Positions 13,101-23,844 of a stretch of 64,000 nucleotides of DNA are shown piece by piece. The position numbers and the translations under genes are program-made. Below the pieces are notes generated by a model that worked only from the letters and a program-made list of their open reading frames with translations, ran no database searches and was not told where the DNA came from. Within the stretch, counting starts at the first letter, position 1, and each line of letters starts with the position of its first letter. Origin of the DNA: Phoronis australis (lineage: Eukaryota; Phoronida; Phoronidae); contig NMRA01000394.1 of assembly GCA_002633005.1 (NCBI GenBank), forward strand, positions 1 to 64,000, given 5' to 3'.

Positions 13101-16100
13101 AGTAGGACGGATCTGGGAGGAACGCGCCTTTTATCCATGTTACGATGGAAGAGGCAGAAATCTATAGCTGTCAAGTTGGATCGGCTGCAAAGCTCATCCC
13201 ATCGACGATTGGCAGCCTCGAATGCTGAGCGTTTGAACAGGGCAGTGGCTCTGTTTCTGGCTGTTCTGACGACCGTGCACTCATTCTTCTGATGTGCAGT
13301 TTTGACTTGCACGATCAAAATCCCGCTCTTTGAAGCGCTTGCTAGCCTAGGCTGTGTCAACATATTTATTCCACCAAGTAGGGGCATTCAGTCTCCTGTT
13401 GTGGCATACGTGCTTATGTAAGCTTTTGGCGTGCCTGCACAATGATTTTCAGATTTCATCCCTTTCGGTTTGATTGTAGGGTCGTTTATAAGTTGTTACT
13501 GGAGCCTCCAGTTGGTGGTGTAGTTGAACCTCACACAGGTAGTGATCACTTTCAGCTTGACAACTCCTACGCCACTCAGCATTGTCGCGTAGACTGTCGC
13601 TGCTCAAAGCGAGGTCAATGTACGAGTCCTTGTCACCCGGTCTCTCAGCCATCCTTGTGGGTTCACCAGAGTTGAGAATATATAAATCTAGTTCTGGAAG
13701 GCATTCGGCAAGACCGTTACCATCCGGGTTCACACCGTAGACATCCCAGTTGGGATGCCGAGCATTACAGTCACCAACAATAAGAATGTCAGGATAGATG
13801 TGAAGTATATTGTGGAAAAAATTCCAATGGTCACATCTAGTGGAGGAGTTACCCCGTACAGATTGACTAGTGTGAATGGGTCGCGGAAACCAGGATCAGT
13901 GACACTAATAATCTGTAATTGCCTGTCAGTGGTAGTGAAAGTGTGAGTATCCACAAGCTCTACCATGGTGTGGCTGTCTTTGTTGATTGCGTACGCCAGG
14001 CCATTGACGATGCCCTCTCTAGGAAGAATGATACCCTCGAGCTCAAAATCTGGTAGCTCCTTGAGTTTGGTTTCTTGAAACAGGAGAATGTCGTAGCTCG
14101 CACAGATATTCTGCATTACATGCTTGCTGCCACGTACATGTATGCTGCGCATATTACAGTAACCAATCCTGAGACGGTTGAGTTGAAGTCTTTCGTACTT
14201 GAGCTGTCAGGCACGTTTGCCAGCTCTTTTACTTCTCCGTTTCTTTCTAGGTCCGCGCTTTCTGGCGCCACTGCGAATGTTTTGTCCGGCTGCACCTCCC
14301 CAATCGCGCCGTCCAGCATCCATATGGACGTTTGTTTCTGTAATAAGTCTTGAAGCAGGCGATAGAGTGACGATAAGCCTGTCGAGGTTGTAACAACCTC
14401 TAAGCCCCATATACCCAAAGGATAGGATAACCGCGGCGGGTCAGCTCCCTACAGGCGGGCGGCAAATGACCAATAACGGTTAAGGAACCCCTCCCACCGT
14501 CCAGTTGATTTATGTGAGAAGTTGTTTGAACTAAGAATCTCGAAGTCGGAAATCAGTCATTTTTCTTTTTTTCGTAGGAAGCACTTAGGGCACGAAACTA
14601 AAAGTATTTAACTTGCCTTTCTAGTTCATGAAGTTTACACATTCGTCCACTTATCTTTTTTAAAACACTCTTTTACTTTTTTACATATGTACAGTTAGTA
14701 ATACGAGAACGCAGTCTCACACATACACACGCGATCGCACGCACATGTATATGGCCGCTTTACTAGTAATTGATATCAATATCAAAAAGGTATTTTGGTG
14801 CATTTAGAATCCGATAATAACAATAATTTATTCATACAATTTTTAAAGCTATAGTGATATTCTTACATTTGGCATCTTTATTCCATCATCTTCTATTTTT
14901 CTGATTAAAATTTGTCATTTATTCCTTTCAACCTTGTTATCCAGACGAATTCAAAAACTATTATTAAAATCATCCAGTTATTTGTTGGTAGTGTTTAGCA
15001 TACATGCCAACTAATGAATATCATTTTTGAAAAATCATTCTTTCTAAAACTAATTATATCATTTGGTATAGATTCACAGTAAAGTTTATTAATAATATTT
15101 TTAATCTAGCATCTCCTCAATACAACATCCAAGGCCACTGGTGAAATTCTTCCTGAGAAATGTTTTGCTATATCTAACACTGGTGTGTGCGTTATCTTTA
15201 GACCTGACATTTCAGCATAATTATCAAGCGTGTTCAATTTGCTAGAGAAGAACCTGGTGACTCGTTTAAAAGGAAAATTGTTTCGTCAGCACATTGTGAC
15301 ACAACGTATCCAGTTTTATTTACTGAAAAACATCTTTTGTCACTTCCAAATAATTAGGCAAGTATTTCTGCTGATAAGATAAACATATTCGGGGAGAGAG
15401 GATCGCCCTGTTCACAACTTAGAGGGCTCTGATAAATTGCCAATCTCTGGTACAAAACGTCCGCGAACTACAAAAAGTGAAGACCCAGTGTTTTATTTAA
15501 CTCTTGAAATTAAATAAACCTAAAAGTTTTTTCACAAATTCCGAAGAAAAGCTGCCTAAGGCTTTTCCAAAATTTATCTGTAATAATGCACCCGGCATTT
15601 GATTATACTCTCGGAAATTCATGACTTCATATTCATCTGAGTCTCCAATTCCCCCCAAGGAATCTGCCTTTGATGGCTTCAAGTAAATTGATTCAAAACT
15701 GATTTTATTCGATTTGCAATGCTCCCAGATGCTAATTTATAAAAATTAATTTAGAGAAGTTATTGGTCTTTATTTCTTGAAAATTGTTAAGGCTTTAGAG
15801 ATTATGGCATTAATGTAATATTGGCAGACCTTTGCGTTGCACACATTTTCTTCTTTTCATAACTATCAGTAATATGTGTCAATGCCAAATTGTCCACTTC
15901 TGCCCATAAAAGCCTTAAAAAATTTATAGCAAATCCATCTGAGTCAGGACTTTTTTAGCTTTTAGAATTTTTCAAAACGTGTTAAGTTCTGAAAACGTAA
16001 ACATACCTTTAGATTTTAAAGGCGAAGGCAACCTTTTTCCATGTCATTTTGAGCTAAAATAAGGTTGGTTGGTTATCCTAGACATATTTTAGTTGATGAT

Positions 16101-19100
16101 GTGATGCGTTTTTGCCTCACGGGGACTGACGTGCCGTAAAACTGTCGGACGGCGGTAGCCTAGTTTTTTTTATAAAATTTTGGGCTGCCGAGGTTAGTGA
16201 ACTTAAGTCATCACCGCTGACCAGTTAGTGGGGCGCGAAAACCGAGTGCTGGCTGATTTGCGTAGAGTACGGTAAAATCTCACCAATTTCGGACAAAAAT
16301 AAGTTCCAAAATTGGTCTTCTAATATTGTTTTGAATGTTCACAGTTGCTGGAAACATTGTCTGAAGGTAGCCATGGCATATAGCATCTATTTGCTGCTAC
16401 CGATCTTTTATTAAAAAATGAAGACATAAAATTTCACTTGTCCTCCATATGGTGTCCTAAATTGGTGAGATTTTACGTAATTTATGTGGCAACCGGTGAT
16501 CGGGGTTGGTGTAGGTAATCAGGGAACTTAGGTACAACATGCTAAATGTAATACCCTACCTTGATTGTTTCTCCCTAGAGTGATTCTCAAGCAATAAAAC
16601 GGCATTTTCATTTCCACCCAAATAAGTTAATGAAAAACAGACTAGGTAGACCCTGCTGGATAAACAGCGTAGCCACGGTTCACCTATGAAGCCGGTCATG
16701 GCGATTATTATTCTGTTACTGTTATGATCGCAAACTAGACATATTATTCTCCAGGGATGTTGTCAATCTTCAATTTAGTTCTAAACTGCAACATGACTGC
16801 AGTTTGTCATGACGCGTTTGGCTTCCCGCGGGAGTTTTTCGCGCTAAGCTCATTTCAGAAACGTACATTTAAAGTTTCTTGCTCCAAGCGCGCGTGCGAC
16901 CTGCATGACACTACATTTATTACTTATGTTTCGGAACAATCAAACTAATCCCGTAATGTCGAGAAAGGAGTCCACTTTTTTTCACTAGTATATTTTTCAT
17001 ATTTGTTAAGCAGAAATTCTCTAATTACTTTCGGAGAATAGCCAAATTTTTTTGATTTGCTGCTTGAATAACTCCAGTTCCTGGTAATGTCTTCTGACAG
17101 TACCAAAACAGCATCCCGTAGTTGNGCATGGTGGAATGGGTGGTGGAGAGATCTCACGGCAGGCGAGGGCCTGGAATTCTCGAGGCAACACGTAAAGTGG
17201 ACGGGGCCAGTGAAACCTGAGGTGCATGGGAATGGTGGAAGGGGTGGTGATAAACTGGCGTCAACCGGGGCATTTGCACCCATCCATGTAAACATTCTTA
17301 TGCTTATTCGTTGATGATGTGATGCGTTTTTGCCTCACGGGGATTGACGTGCCGTAAAACTGTCGGACGGCGGTAGCCTAAGTTTTTTTTATAAAATTTT
17401 GGGCTACCGAGGTTAGTGAACTTAAGTCATCACCGCTGACCAGTTAGTGGGGCGCGAAAACCGAGTGCTGGCTGATTTGCGTAGAGTACGGTAAAAATCT
17501 CACCAATTTCGGACAAAATAATTTCCAAAATTGGTCTTCTAATATTGTTTTGAATGTTCACAGTTGCTGGAAACATTGTCTGAAGGTAGCCATGGCATAT
17601 AGCATCTATTTGCTGCTACCGATCTTTTATTAAAAAATGAAGACATAAATTTCACTTGTCCTCCATATGGTGTCCTAAATTGGTGAGATTTTACGTAATT
17701 TATGTGGCAACCGGTGATCGGGGTTGGTGTAGGTAATCAGGGAACTTAGGTACAACATGCTAAATGTAATACCCTACCTTGATTGTTTCTCCCTAAAGTG
17801 ATTCTCAAGCAATAAAACGGCATTTTCATTTCCACCCAAATAAGTTAATGAAAAACGGACTAGGTAGACACTGCTGGATAAACAGCCTAGCCACGGTTCA
17901 CCTATGAAGCCGGTCATGGCGATTATTATTCTGTTACTGTCATGATCGCAAACTAGACATATTATTCTCCAGGGATGTTGTCAATCTTCAATTTAGTTCT
18001 AAACTGCAACATGACTGCAGTTTGTCATGACGCGTTTGGCTTCCCGCGGGAGTTTTTCGCGCTAAGCTCATTTCAGAAACGTACATTTAAAGTTTCTTGC
18101 TCCAAGCGCGCGTGCGACCTGCATGACACTAAATTTATTACTTATGTTTCGGAACAATCAAACTAATCCCGTAATGTCGACAAAGGACCACTTTTTCCAC
18201 TAGTATATTTTTCATATTTGTTAAGCAGAAATTCTCTAATTACTTTCGGAGAATAGCCAAAATTTTTTGATTTGCTGCTTGAATAACTCCAGTTCCTGGT
18301 AATGTCTTCTGACAGTACCAAAACAGCATCCCGTAGTTGGAACTATCATTCATTTGAGTACCCAAGGCAACACCAACAAGACATTCGCGAGAAAAGTTGA
18401 TGTCATTGTGTAATGTATTGCATTATTTTGCGTTTTGCGAAATGCTTGAGTCCACGGTACACAAGTAGTTTACAACATATTTGTTTCCAAATTATTGTAA
18501 TAAAGCGCAACTTCGGTGTTCCTTGCCAAAAAAGTCTGCATCGCTTTCGTGGAGTCAAAAATGTGTTGGAATCACCTTTAATTCATCAGCAAAAGTGATT
18601 TGAAACTTACGAGCAACTGATCAAGTAACCGTTGAAATTCACTTGTCATGACCTGTTGAACCTGGAAGTTGGTCCTAGGTTGAACCAAGCGTTAAAGGTT
18701 GGTTGGTATTTTGAAGTTGTGATTGATACAGACAGCGTTTGACATTACATTTCTTCTCACCCGGGCCCTGAATGATTGACTTTTCATAATCCACAGGTGA
18801 TTGTCACGGCGACGGTGTTAAAGGGTGTAGTAAGTATTTTTATTCATTAGAGGCTCTATCCAGCTCGATCTGTATACGTAAGAACCGAGTGGCACACCTT
18901 GTCAACATGTAATATGTTTTCTCTGGCTACTATGGCTGCCCAAGTGGCCTTTTCCACTTTTTCCGCTGTATTTATTTAAATCCTTGTAGGATCTTTGTGA
19001 GATTTGGCGAGCGTTTTTCTTGTGATGTGACTTCCGCTGTGTTCTCCAGTGGCAATTTTATTTTTTTACATTTCAATATGTGTATTCATGGTATCTTTTC

Positions 19101-22100
19101 ATGTAATTCCTAGCCTAATTTTCGAGTAGAATTCACGTACCCACCCTGCTCCACCTCTTGATTATTTGCATTATTTGTTACACGTATCTGCCACACCATT
19201 CAAAGCAACATTTATGAAAATCGGCATGTGTGTTCCTGCTGAGAAGTTCCTTACCAACGTTGACTACAGATGGTGTCTAACTACTGCGTCCAAGGCTTTA
19301 CCTCTTAAGCCTTTCGAAGATTTTTTAATTTACAAATTTGGCTCGTGTATGACCAAAGATGATAGAGCATATTTTCTGACGGATCCAAGTGTTCCAAACT
19401 TTTGTATGTTACTAAAGAAAGTGGGCTCTGGAAAATAACACAATTCAGGACAAAGAGACCAATGAACCAGTGTTTCATAGTTGTCAACATTCGGGGATGA
19501 AAAACTGGCAATTATTGGATTGAAACGCGAAACTTCCAGATACAAAGCGGGACATCCGGGTCTAAGCCAAAACGCACGGGTGAAATGTTCGCGGCAACAC
19601 ACGAAAACGTAAAAACGTACCGACAGCGTTTCTTACCAAACAGGAGACGTTACACGCAAAAGCGACAGGTGGTGTTTTCTGTTTTCATTTTTTAAAGTCG
19701 CATTGGCAAGTGTGAGTGCCCCAAAAGCCCATGAAATGTCAAGTTTATTTTCTTCTTAATCGAATGGAAAAATAGTGCGTTGGAAATCACGGAGGTGTAT
19801 GATAATGTATCTGTGTTGCCACGTCTCAAAAAGCGGGACATTTTGATAGTGTAGCGGGATGGTGGGAAAAATCAAAAAGTAAAATAATCCGCCAAGAGTG
19901 GGGCAATTGGCAAGAACAGTGCACGCTATCAGCAACACAAATTATTGGGTTGTTTTTTTACCACTTGCACCTTTCACTTTTAAATTTCATTTCAGGGGCA
20001 TAGGTAAATACTGCAGATAACACTTACTGCTCAGAAATCGAATTAACAAAAAGTACCTGGGTAACACCTGTCTTACAATGCACCCTTTTTACAAAACAGT
20101 AAACAACGAAACTGCAATAAATAATAAGGTATCGGACATATTCACATACTTATCAATAAAAANNNNNNNNNNNNNNNNNNNNNNNNNNNNNNNNNNNNNN
20201 NNNNNNNNNNNNNNNNNNNNNNNNNNNNNNNNNNNNNNNNNNNNNNNNNNNNNNNNNNNNNNNNNNNNNNNNNNNNNNNNNNNNNNNNNNNNNNNNNNNN
20301 NNNNNNNNNNNNNNNNNNNNNNNNNNNNNNNNNNNNNNNNNNNNNNNNNNNNNNNNNNNNNNNNNNNNNNNNNNNNNNNNNNNNNNNNNNNNNNNNNNNN
20401 NNNNNNNNNNNNNNNNNNNNNNNNNNNNNNNNNNNNNNNNNNNNNNNNNNNNNNNNNNNNNNNNNNNNNNNNNNNNNNNNNNNNNNNNNNNNNNNNNNNN
20501 NNNNNNNNNNNNNNNNNNNNNNNNNNNNNNNNNNNNNNNNNNNNNNNNNNNNNNNNNNNNNNNNNNNNNNNNNNNNNNNNNNNNNNNNNNNNNNNNNNNN
20601 NNNNNNNNNNNNNNNNNNNNNNNNNNNNNNNNNNNNNNNNNNNNNNNNNNNNNNNNNNNNNNNNNNNNNNNNNNNNNNNNNNNNNNNNNNNNNNNNNNNN
20701 NNNNNNNNNNNNNNNNNNNNNNNNNNNNNNNNNNNNNNNNNNNNNNNNNNNNNNNNNNNNNNNNNNNNNNNNNNNNNNNNNCATTGGAGTTCTATGACAG
20801 ATTTCCACGATGCCACGCATTTTCGGACGGGTTTGACGTATTTAACACCAGTTTTATGATATTAATAAAGACCCGTAGAAGCATGCCGTCTGTAGTGCAG
20901 TCTCGGGCGTAAATCCACGCTATTCGTTGCTCTTGTCTGAAACGCAGCCTTATTTGTACGCTTAGTTAACTTGCGCAGCTTCAATACTTTGGGTATTGTA
21001 AATTGTATTTTTGACCAAATATTCTTGAAATCGTTCTTTTCAGAGTGTAGTGTCTTATATGCGTATGAAAAAGTTCCAGTGTTTACTGTGTTAAAGATCA
21101 CGAGCAGAACGCCACTGACTCCTACTATCTGTTTTTCAGAATGTGAAGCGCAATGTGAAAACTGTGCTTCTGTCAACCAGTTGAAGTGCAAATGCTTGTG
21201 TAAGAAAGGTTACATCGGGCAACGGTGTACTAGCACGTGCAGAAACAACCATGCTTATTGTGGGGACGGCTGGTGGCCATCCAATTGCAAGCATGATTTC
21301 GTGTCCAGATACTGTCCGGCTATGTGTAAAACCTGTGGTAAGATTCACTTCTTTGCGTCACACTTTGACGTGGAGTAATTTATGTCATCGGACCAAATAG
21401 AGGAGAAGGTAATTAAGTCATATGTTAGCTGGATGATTTGGATTCTTCTGTGAGAATTTACGCCTCTCGTCTTTCATCGACGGATGTGAAGTCGTGTTTA
21501 CTTGAAACGTTGAACTACAGTAACTAAAATGCCAACTACCGTGAATGACCCATCAGAACAATCTGATGGAAGTAAAAGACACGATTCGATTTAAATAGTT
21601 CATTACTCTTAACCATGGTGCATGGCGGTACTGGACCAAGTGGAAATCCAACGTAGTTCGACAACAGAACGAAGGTAGAAGATTTCTAATACAATGGAAA
21701 CAAGACTGTACCAATTACTTAAATTCAATGGCCAGACTGTCTGTAACCTCTCACTGGACACAGTCCTTTTTGTAAACAGTTTGTAGATTGAACGTCGTTA
21801 CAACCTTGCATTTAATTCGTAATATTGAAATACCACAAATAGTTCAAAGACTGGGAGGAGATATATATACAATATTACAAACGTACATTTAATGTCGCTG
21901 ACGGTGACCCAAACTGCTATTACTTGAGGTGCAGTGTAAGCGTATCGTTGCATCTATGTTTAGAGGCTCCCGATGAACCGTGCGTCACCACCACTGCAGG
22001 ACTTGCAACAACCACCACTCCAAGCCAGGCGAAACAACTGACCAACTCTAAGAACACTGATGGCAAGACGACACAATCGACACCAACTGGTAAATTGCCT

Positions 22101-22229
22101 AGCAACGGAGCACCTAAGGGAATAATGAAAGAAGCGATGAAAGAAGCATCGGCCGCTGGTATATGGCATGCAAATTTAAGTCTTATCTCATTCTCCCTAT
22201 TAGGACGTGTATTGTTTTCATTCATTTAA
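3910..22229 (+). CDS. CAP-EGF-ShK protein with Thr-rich stalk and probable GPI tail (multi-exon, one exon not found)
   Basis: Exons seen: 3910-4131, 7944-8189, 18797-18829 (tentative), 21140-21337 and 21964-22229. Order in the protein: signal peptide (about residues 1-25), first half of a CAP (SCP/TAPS) domain, [missing CAP second half], EGF-like module, six-cysteine ShK module, Thr/Ser-rich stalk, hydrophobic C-terminus. CAP landmarks: HNYYRR, WDDGLA, His95 in CDFEHGG, GQNLGW (Gln115 where many members have Glu), WYKE (Glu136) and GHYTQ (His153). Known CAP proteins are secreted and act in adhesion, lipid binding or defence; the role here is not predictable. The expected exon with VVW...GC and CNY...GN is not visible between 8190 and 18796. 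It may lie in the N gap at 20163-20781, in which case the 33-nt exon is wrong, or be lost at the Ns at 8315 or 9177. Phases of the visible exons agree. Confidence 0.75.
4520..4559. repeat. Perfect 16-bp inverted repeat with 8-nt loop
   Basis: GGCGCAAAGCTGTATA (4520-4535) and its exact reverse complement (4544-4559) are separated by ATACTAAA. It lies in intron 1 of the CAP gene and has no poly-T tract or other sign of a known RNA gene. Confidence 0.85.
4560..7943. other. Most of CAP gene intron 1
   Basis: AT-rich sequence with no convincing exon. Diverged direct repeats of about 80 bp occur near 5410-5490 and 6130-6210 (shared word CACTTATCTTGAGTT). A short inverted pair carries GGGTGTATTTTCGG at 5049-5062 and its complement near 5305-5320. 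These look like old transposon ends, not genes. Confidence 0.45.
7944..8189 (+). CDS. CAP gene exon 2: CAP domain core
   Basis: 82 codons between the pyrimidine-rich acceptor tttttag (AG at 7942-7943) and donor GTAAAAC at 8190, phase 0 on both sides. It joins exon 1 to give NMEYM-YWDDGLAAQANAWAKKC, a classical CAP sequence, and ends at the signature GHYTQ. Confidence 0.85.
8483..8914 (+). pseudogene. P2X7 C-terminal (ballast) domain-like ORF, broken
   Basis: The translation contains an acidic Ser-rich leader, GGYMFEPKYNEAEY and the cysteine signature WCKCTVCVVMPTSMECLCC. This matches the zinc-cluster start of the P2X7 receptor C-terminal domain, which many aquatic invertebrate genomes carry as a stand-alone, multi-copy gene. 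A stop codon (TAA, 8480-8482) lies immediately upstream, and the expected continuation after CLCC is not readable in this frame, so the copy looks truncated or frameshifted. AATAAA follows near 8958. It sits in an intron of the CAP gene, between isolated Ns at 8315 and 9177, and may be a retrocopy or a misplaced contig. Confidence 0.55.
9197..10675. other. Unannotated intronic stretch
   Basis: AT-rich; no exon, tandem repeat or recognisable element. The missing CAP exon was looked for here and not found. Confidence 0.4.
10676..14450 (-). mobile_element. Decayed LINE with AP endonuclease, reverse transcriptase and RNase H (I-like group)
   Basis: Reading down the minus strand: AP endonuclease (RLRIGYCNMRSI near 14170-14140, DILLFQETKL, VNLYGV, then SYIDLALSSD and SDHYLCEV around 13620-13550). 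The reverse transcriptase follows (GPGPDGVRVPTLKFL near 12900, FRSGRDSWANA and LVGLDLEDAYNSV at 12640-12500, GLPQGSPLSPVLFN near 12330). The catalytic box reads FVDYM where FxDD is expected. RNase H follows (TDRSFDGET near 11340, EFEAIQCAL, TDSMAVL near 11130, NERADYLAG near 10990). RNase H after RT is typical of the I-like group of non-LTR elements. Several frameshifts and the altered catalytic box mean it is dead. It lies antisense in a CAP gene intron. Confidence 0.88.
14461..15079. other. Unannotated AT-rich stretch between two LINEs
   Basis: Very AT-rich. The part nearest 14500 may be 5' sequence of the upstream LINE; the part nearest 15080 may be 3' sequence of the next. No gene seen. 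Confidence 0.4.
15080..16010 (-). mobile_element. Decayed L1/Tx1-like LINE reverse transcriptase fragment
   Basis: The minus strand reads, from high to low coordinate, a conserved TQR-like N-terminal RT segment near 15840, then PGALLQINFGKALGSFSSEF (15600-15530, from the LLxIDFEKAFD motif), then QGDPLSPNMFILSAEILA (15410-15355), and CADET where YADD is expected near 15280. Many stops and frame changes are present. The motif set is that of L1/Tx1-type elements. Confidence 0.75.
16092..17124. repeat. 1.03-kb direct repeat, copy 1 (ends at an N)
   Basis: Almost identical to 17310-18339, starting TTGATGATGTGATGCG and ending CCCGTAGTTG directly before the N at 17125. It includes a TA-flanked MITE at 16270-16477. 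Differences are scattered substitutions and short indels, as between two alleles or a recent duplication. Confidence 0.9.
16270..16477. mobile_element. mariner/Tc1-like MITE, 208 bp, TA target site
   Basis: Terminal inverted repeats of about 25 bp share TAAAATCTCACCAATTT. They begin CGG/CG immediately inside TA dinucleotides at 16268-16269 and 16478-16479. A TA duplication with long inverted ends and no coding capacity is the mariner/Tc1 MITE pattern. Confidence 0.72.
17310..18339. repeat. 1.03-kb direct repeat, copy 2
   Basis: Second copy of 16092-17124; the 185 bp between them (17125-17309) are unique. The same short open frame occurs in both (16757-16948 and 17975-18166) because of the duplication; it has no recognisable domain. 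Confidence 0.9.
17489..17695. mobile_element. mariner/Tc1-like MITE, second copy within the duplicated block
   Basis: Same element as at 16270-16477, carried inside copy 2 of the 1.03-kb repeat, with TA at 17487-17488 and 17696-17697. It has one extra A in the left terminal repeat and one base less overall. Confidence 0.7.
18340..18796. other. Unannotated intronic stretch
   Basis: No exon or repeat identified before the tentative micro-exon at 18797. Confidence 0.4.
18797..18829 (+). CDS. CAP gene tentative 33-nt micro-exon
   Basis: A 33-nt segment between ccacag and GTAAGT encodes DCHGDGVKGC with one base left over. That base joins the first two of the next exon to make Lys, giving GCKCEAQCENC. 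Phases fit on the right side, and the cysteine content fits the linker before the EGF module. The left partner exon has not been found, so this is tentative. Confidence 0.42.
19166..19438 (+). CDS. Unassigned open frame (about 90 codons)
   Basis: The frame contains TNVDYRWCLTTASKALPLK and KPFEDFLIYKFGSCMTKDDR, with mixed composition that looks more protein-like than its surroundings, and ends in TAA. No known domain is recognised and there is no clear ATG context or splice acceptor. It could be a fragment of a transposon protein. It lies between the tentative micro-exon and the N gap, inside the CAP gene. Confidence 0.22.
   Translation: MHYLLHVSATPFKATFMKIGMCVPAEKFLTNVDYRWCLTTASKALPLKPFEDFLIYKFGSCMTKDDRAYFLTDPSVPNFCMLLKKVGSGK
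20163..20781. other. Assembly gap (619 N)
   Basis: Unsequenced. It lies in the CAP gene between the tentative micro-exon and the EGF/ShK exon, and could hold the missing second half of the CAP domain. Confidence 0.99.
21140..21337 (+). CDS. CAP gene exon: EGF-like and ShK modules
   Basis: Acceptor tttttcag precedes 21140 and donor GTAAGA follows 21337; the reading starts after two bases. EGF-like cysteines: CEAQCENC...KCKCLCKKGYIGQRC. The ShK module follows with six cysteines (CRNNHAYC, C, C, CPAMCKTC), the spacing typical of ShK/SXC modules. Confidence 0.85.
21964..22229 (+). CDS. CAP gene last exon: Thr-rich stalk and hydrophobic C-terminus
   Basis: The acceptor tgtttag ends at 21963; the first two bases complete a Glu codon left by the previous exon. 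The peptide starts APDEPCVTTTAG, runs through a Thr/Ser/Lys-rich stretch of about 50 residues and ends in HANLSLISFSLLGRVLFSFI before TAA. A short hydrophobic tail with no charged cytoplasmic end after a polar stalk is what a GPI-anchor signal looks like. A single membrane helix is the alternative. Confidence 0.75.
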
Positions 22230-22248
22230 CAGTGGTATTTTACTATTG

Positions 22249-22490
22249 GCGGATCACATCCTATATGTGTGTACTTGCGCGTTAGGTTACAACTGTTCTG
22301 TAGTAGAAGAATCAGATACTTAAAAATATACTTGATAGGGGATTACAAAGATGAAAACAATGGTAACTGCATTGAGCTTGTAACATTTCAATAAAATAGC
22401 TAACTAACAACAATATTTTATATTGTAGTTACCGAGGAATTGGCGCCTGCCGATATAATATTTAGCAATTTCTATTCAATTAATGTTGAA
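22249..22490. repeat. Dispersed repeat family R1, copy a
   Basis: Shares GCGGATCACATCC...TTGCG.GTTAGGTTACA and a block ending TATTGTAGTTACCGAGGAAT with 45992-46400. It shares the second block with 26205-26590 and 39150-39560. It forms the 3' UTR region of the CAP gene. Confidence 0.72.
22390..22395 (+). promoter_or_regulatory. Polyadenylation signal AATAAA of the CAP gene
   Basis: AATAAA lies 161 bp downstream of the stop codon, within a dispersed repeat (22249-22490) that forms the 3' UTR region. Confidence 0.5.
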
Positions 22491-23844
22491 ATAATGAGAA
22501 ATCACAAATATTAAACCTATGTCAATCGGACGAAAACGGCGAGCTGTAGCATGTGTACACACAAACAAACACATAACACCGGTTCCCGACAGGGCAACAT
22601 ACTTGGAAAAATCATTTGCCCAAGATAGGATTCTAGAACAGGTTCAATGAATGTGGCACGTGCAATTACGAGGTCACTTACGCTATGTCTTCTGATACAC
22701 GCGATTTCAATTGATGTTTCATGCAGGCCTATACCGTGCATGTAAGTTATTTAACGACACATGTATGTCTTCTATGGTTTGTCAGTGAGACAATAAATAA
22801 TCATTAAAAATTATTTTTGTAAGACTACGAACTGTAGATGCAAATGATATTTTTATAACAAGTGTTTATCTTTCAAAACACGTGGAAGATCACCATGAGT
22901 TTCAAAGAATCGAAAGATTTTTTCGTTCGCATGATTTTGCGTGGCCTTGCTCATCTTGCCTATTCCGCTAGAGAACTTACCAACGTTTATATTCATGCAA
23001 ATATACCATGTCGGCGACACACACCAATCGATCGATCAAATAGAGATCAACAGCTTTTACTGGCTCTCCATATTAGAGGCAGGGTTGATAAGGCAAAGAC
23101 ACACTAGTGTATGAATTAAAAGAAACTACAAGTTGCGACCTCAGAGTGTTTGGCGACCAAGTCGCGACTAAGTTGCCAGTCGGATAATCAAAGACGGACA
23201 ACGATTCCCTCTAAATTTATTTCAAAGTTAGTGTTGACTTCCAAGCTTTAAATGACTAACAGTTTTTCTAGACTGATTACTGATGATTCACGATTGTTCC
23301 GTTGATTTCGTGAAATCAGCGCATTTGGCACATTACTCCTAAATTACAACAGCAAGTAAACAAACAAAAGTCGGAATTATTTGGCAAAAATTGAACGACG
23401 CATTCACGGGGGAAAAGTTCAGGAGTACAAGAAAAAATGGCCGAAGTTGCAGCTGTTCGACTTTTTTAGTCACCGCCGCATCCCAAAAATCAGAATTCAT
23501 TTCGCAAAATAACACTCATCAGTCAGCTTGTTGAAAGTTGTCTGGATCATGCATTTTTGTAGAAAAGTCTGATCATCTTCTTTGAAAGGCAAATGATTAT
23601 CCAATAAAGCACCCAATAACATGACGCAATTTTGAGAATCTTAGCAATCCCTTTTCTTTTAACATATTTCTTTATTTTTCTGGAATTTTTCCATTGTGTT
23701 TACAGTGACATTTCATACTGGCATTGTAAGTAAATGTTTTATTCCATTTCATACTGGTAACATTCCTTACTTTGACGCTTGCTACAAAAATGTTGCGGGG
23801 CGGAGACAAGTTTTCGTTCCCCAATATTTCGGGTGTCAAAAATA
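22491..23844. other. Unannotated intergenic stretch
   Basis: AT-rich, no gene or array recognised downstream of the CAP gene. Confidence 0.4.

Noticed and set aside
14207-14410. Basic Arg/Lys-rich 67-codon frame
   Set aside because: An out-of-frame shadow of the 5' part of the I-like LINE.
16757-18166. Two identical 63-codon frames
   Set aside because: Identical because of the 1.03-kb duplication; no recognisable domain and no conservation test possible.
20078-20820. Long open frames of 224-243 codons
   Set aside because: They consist of the N gap read as X; no real sequence.
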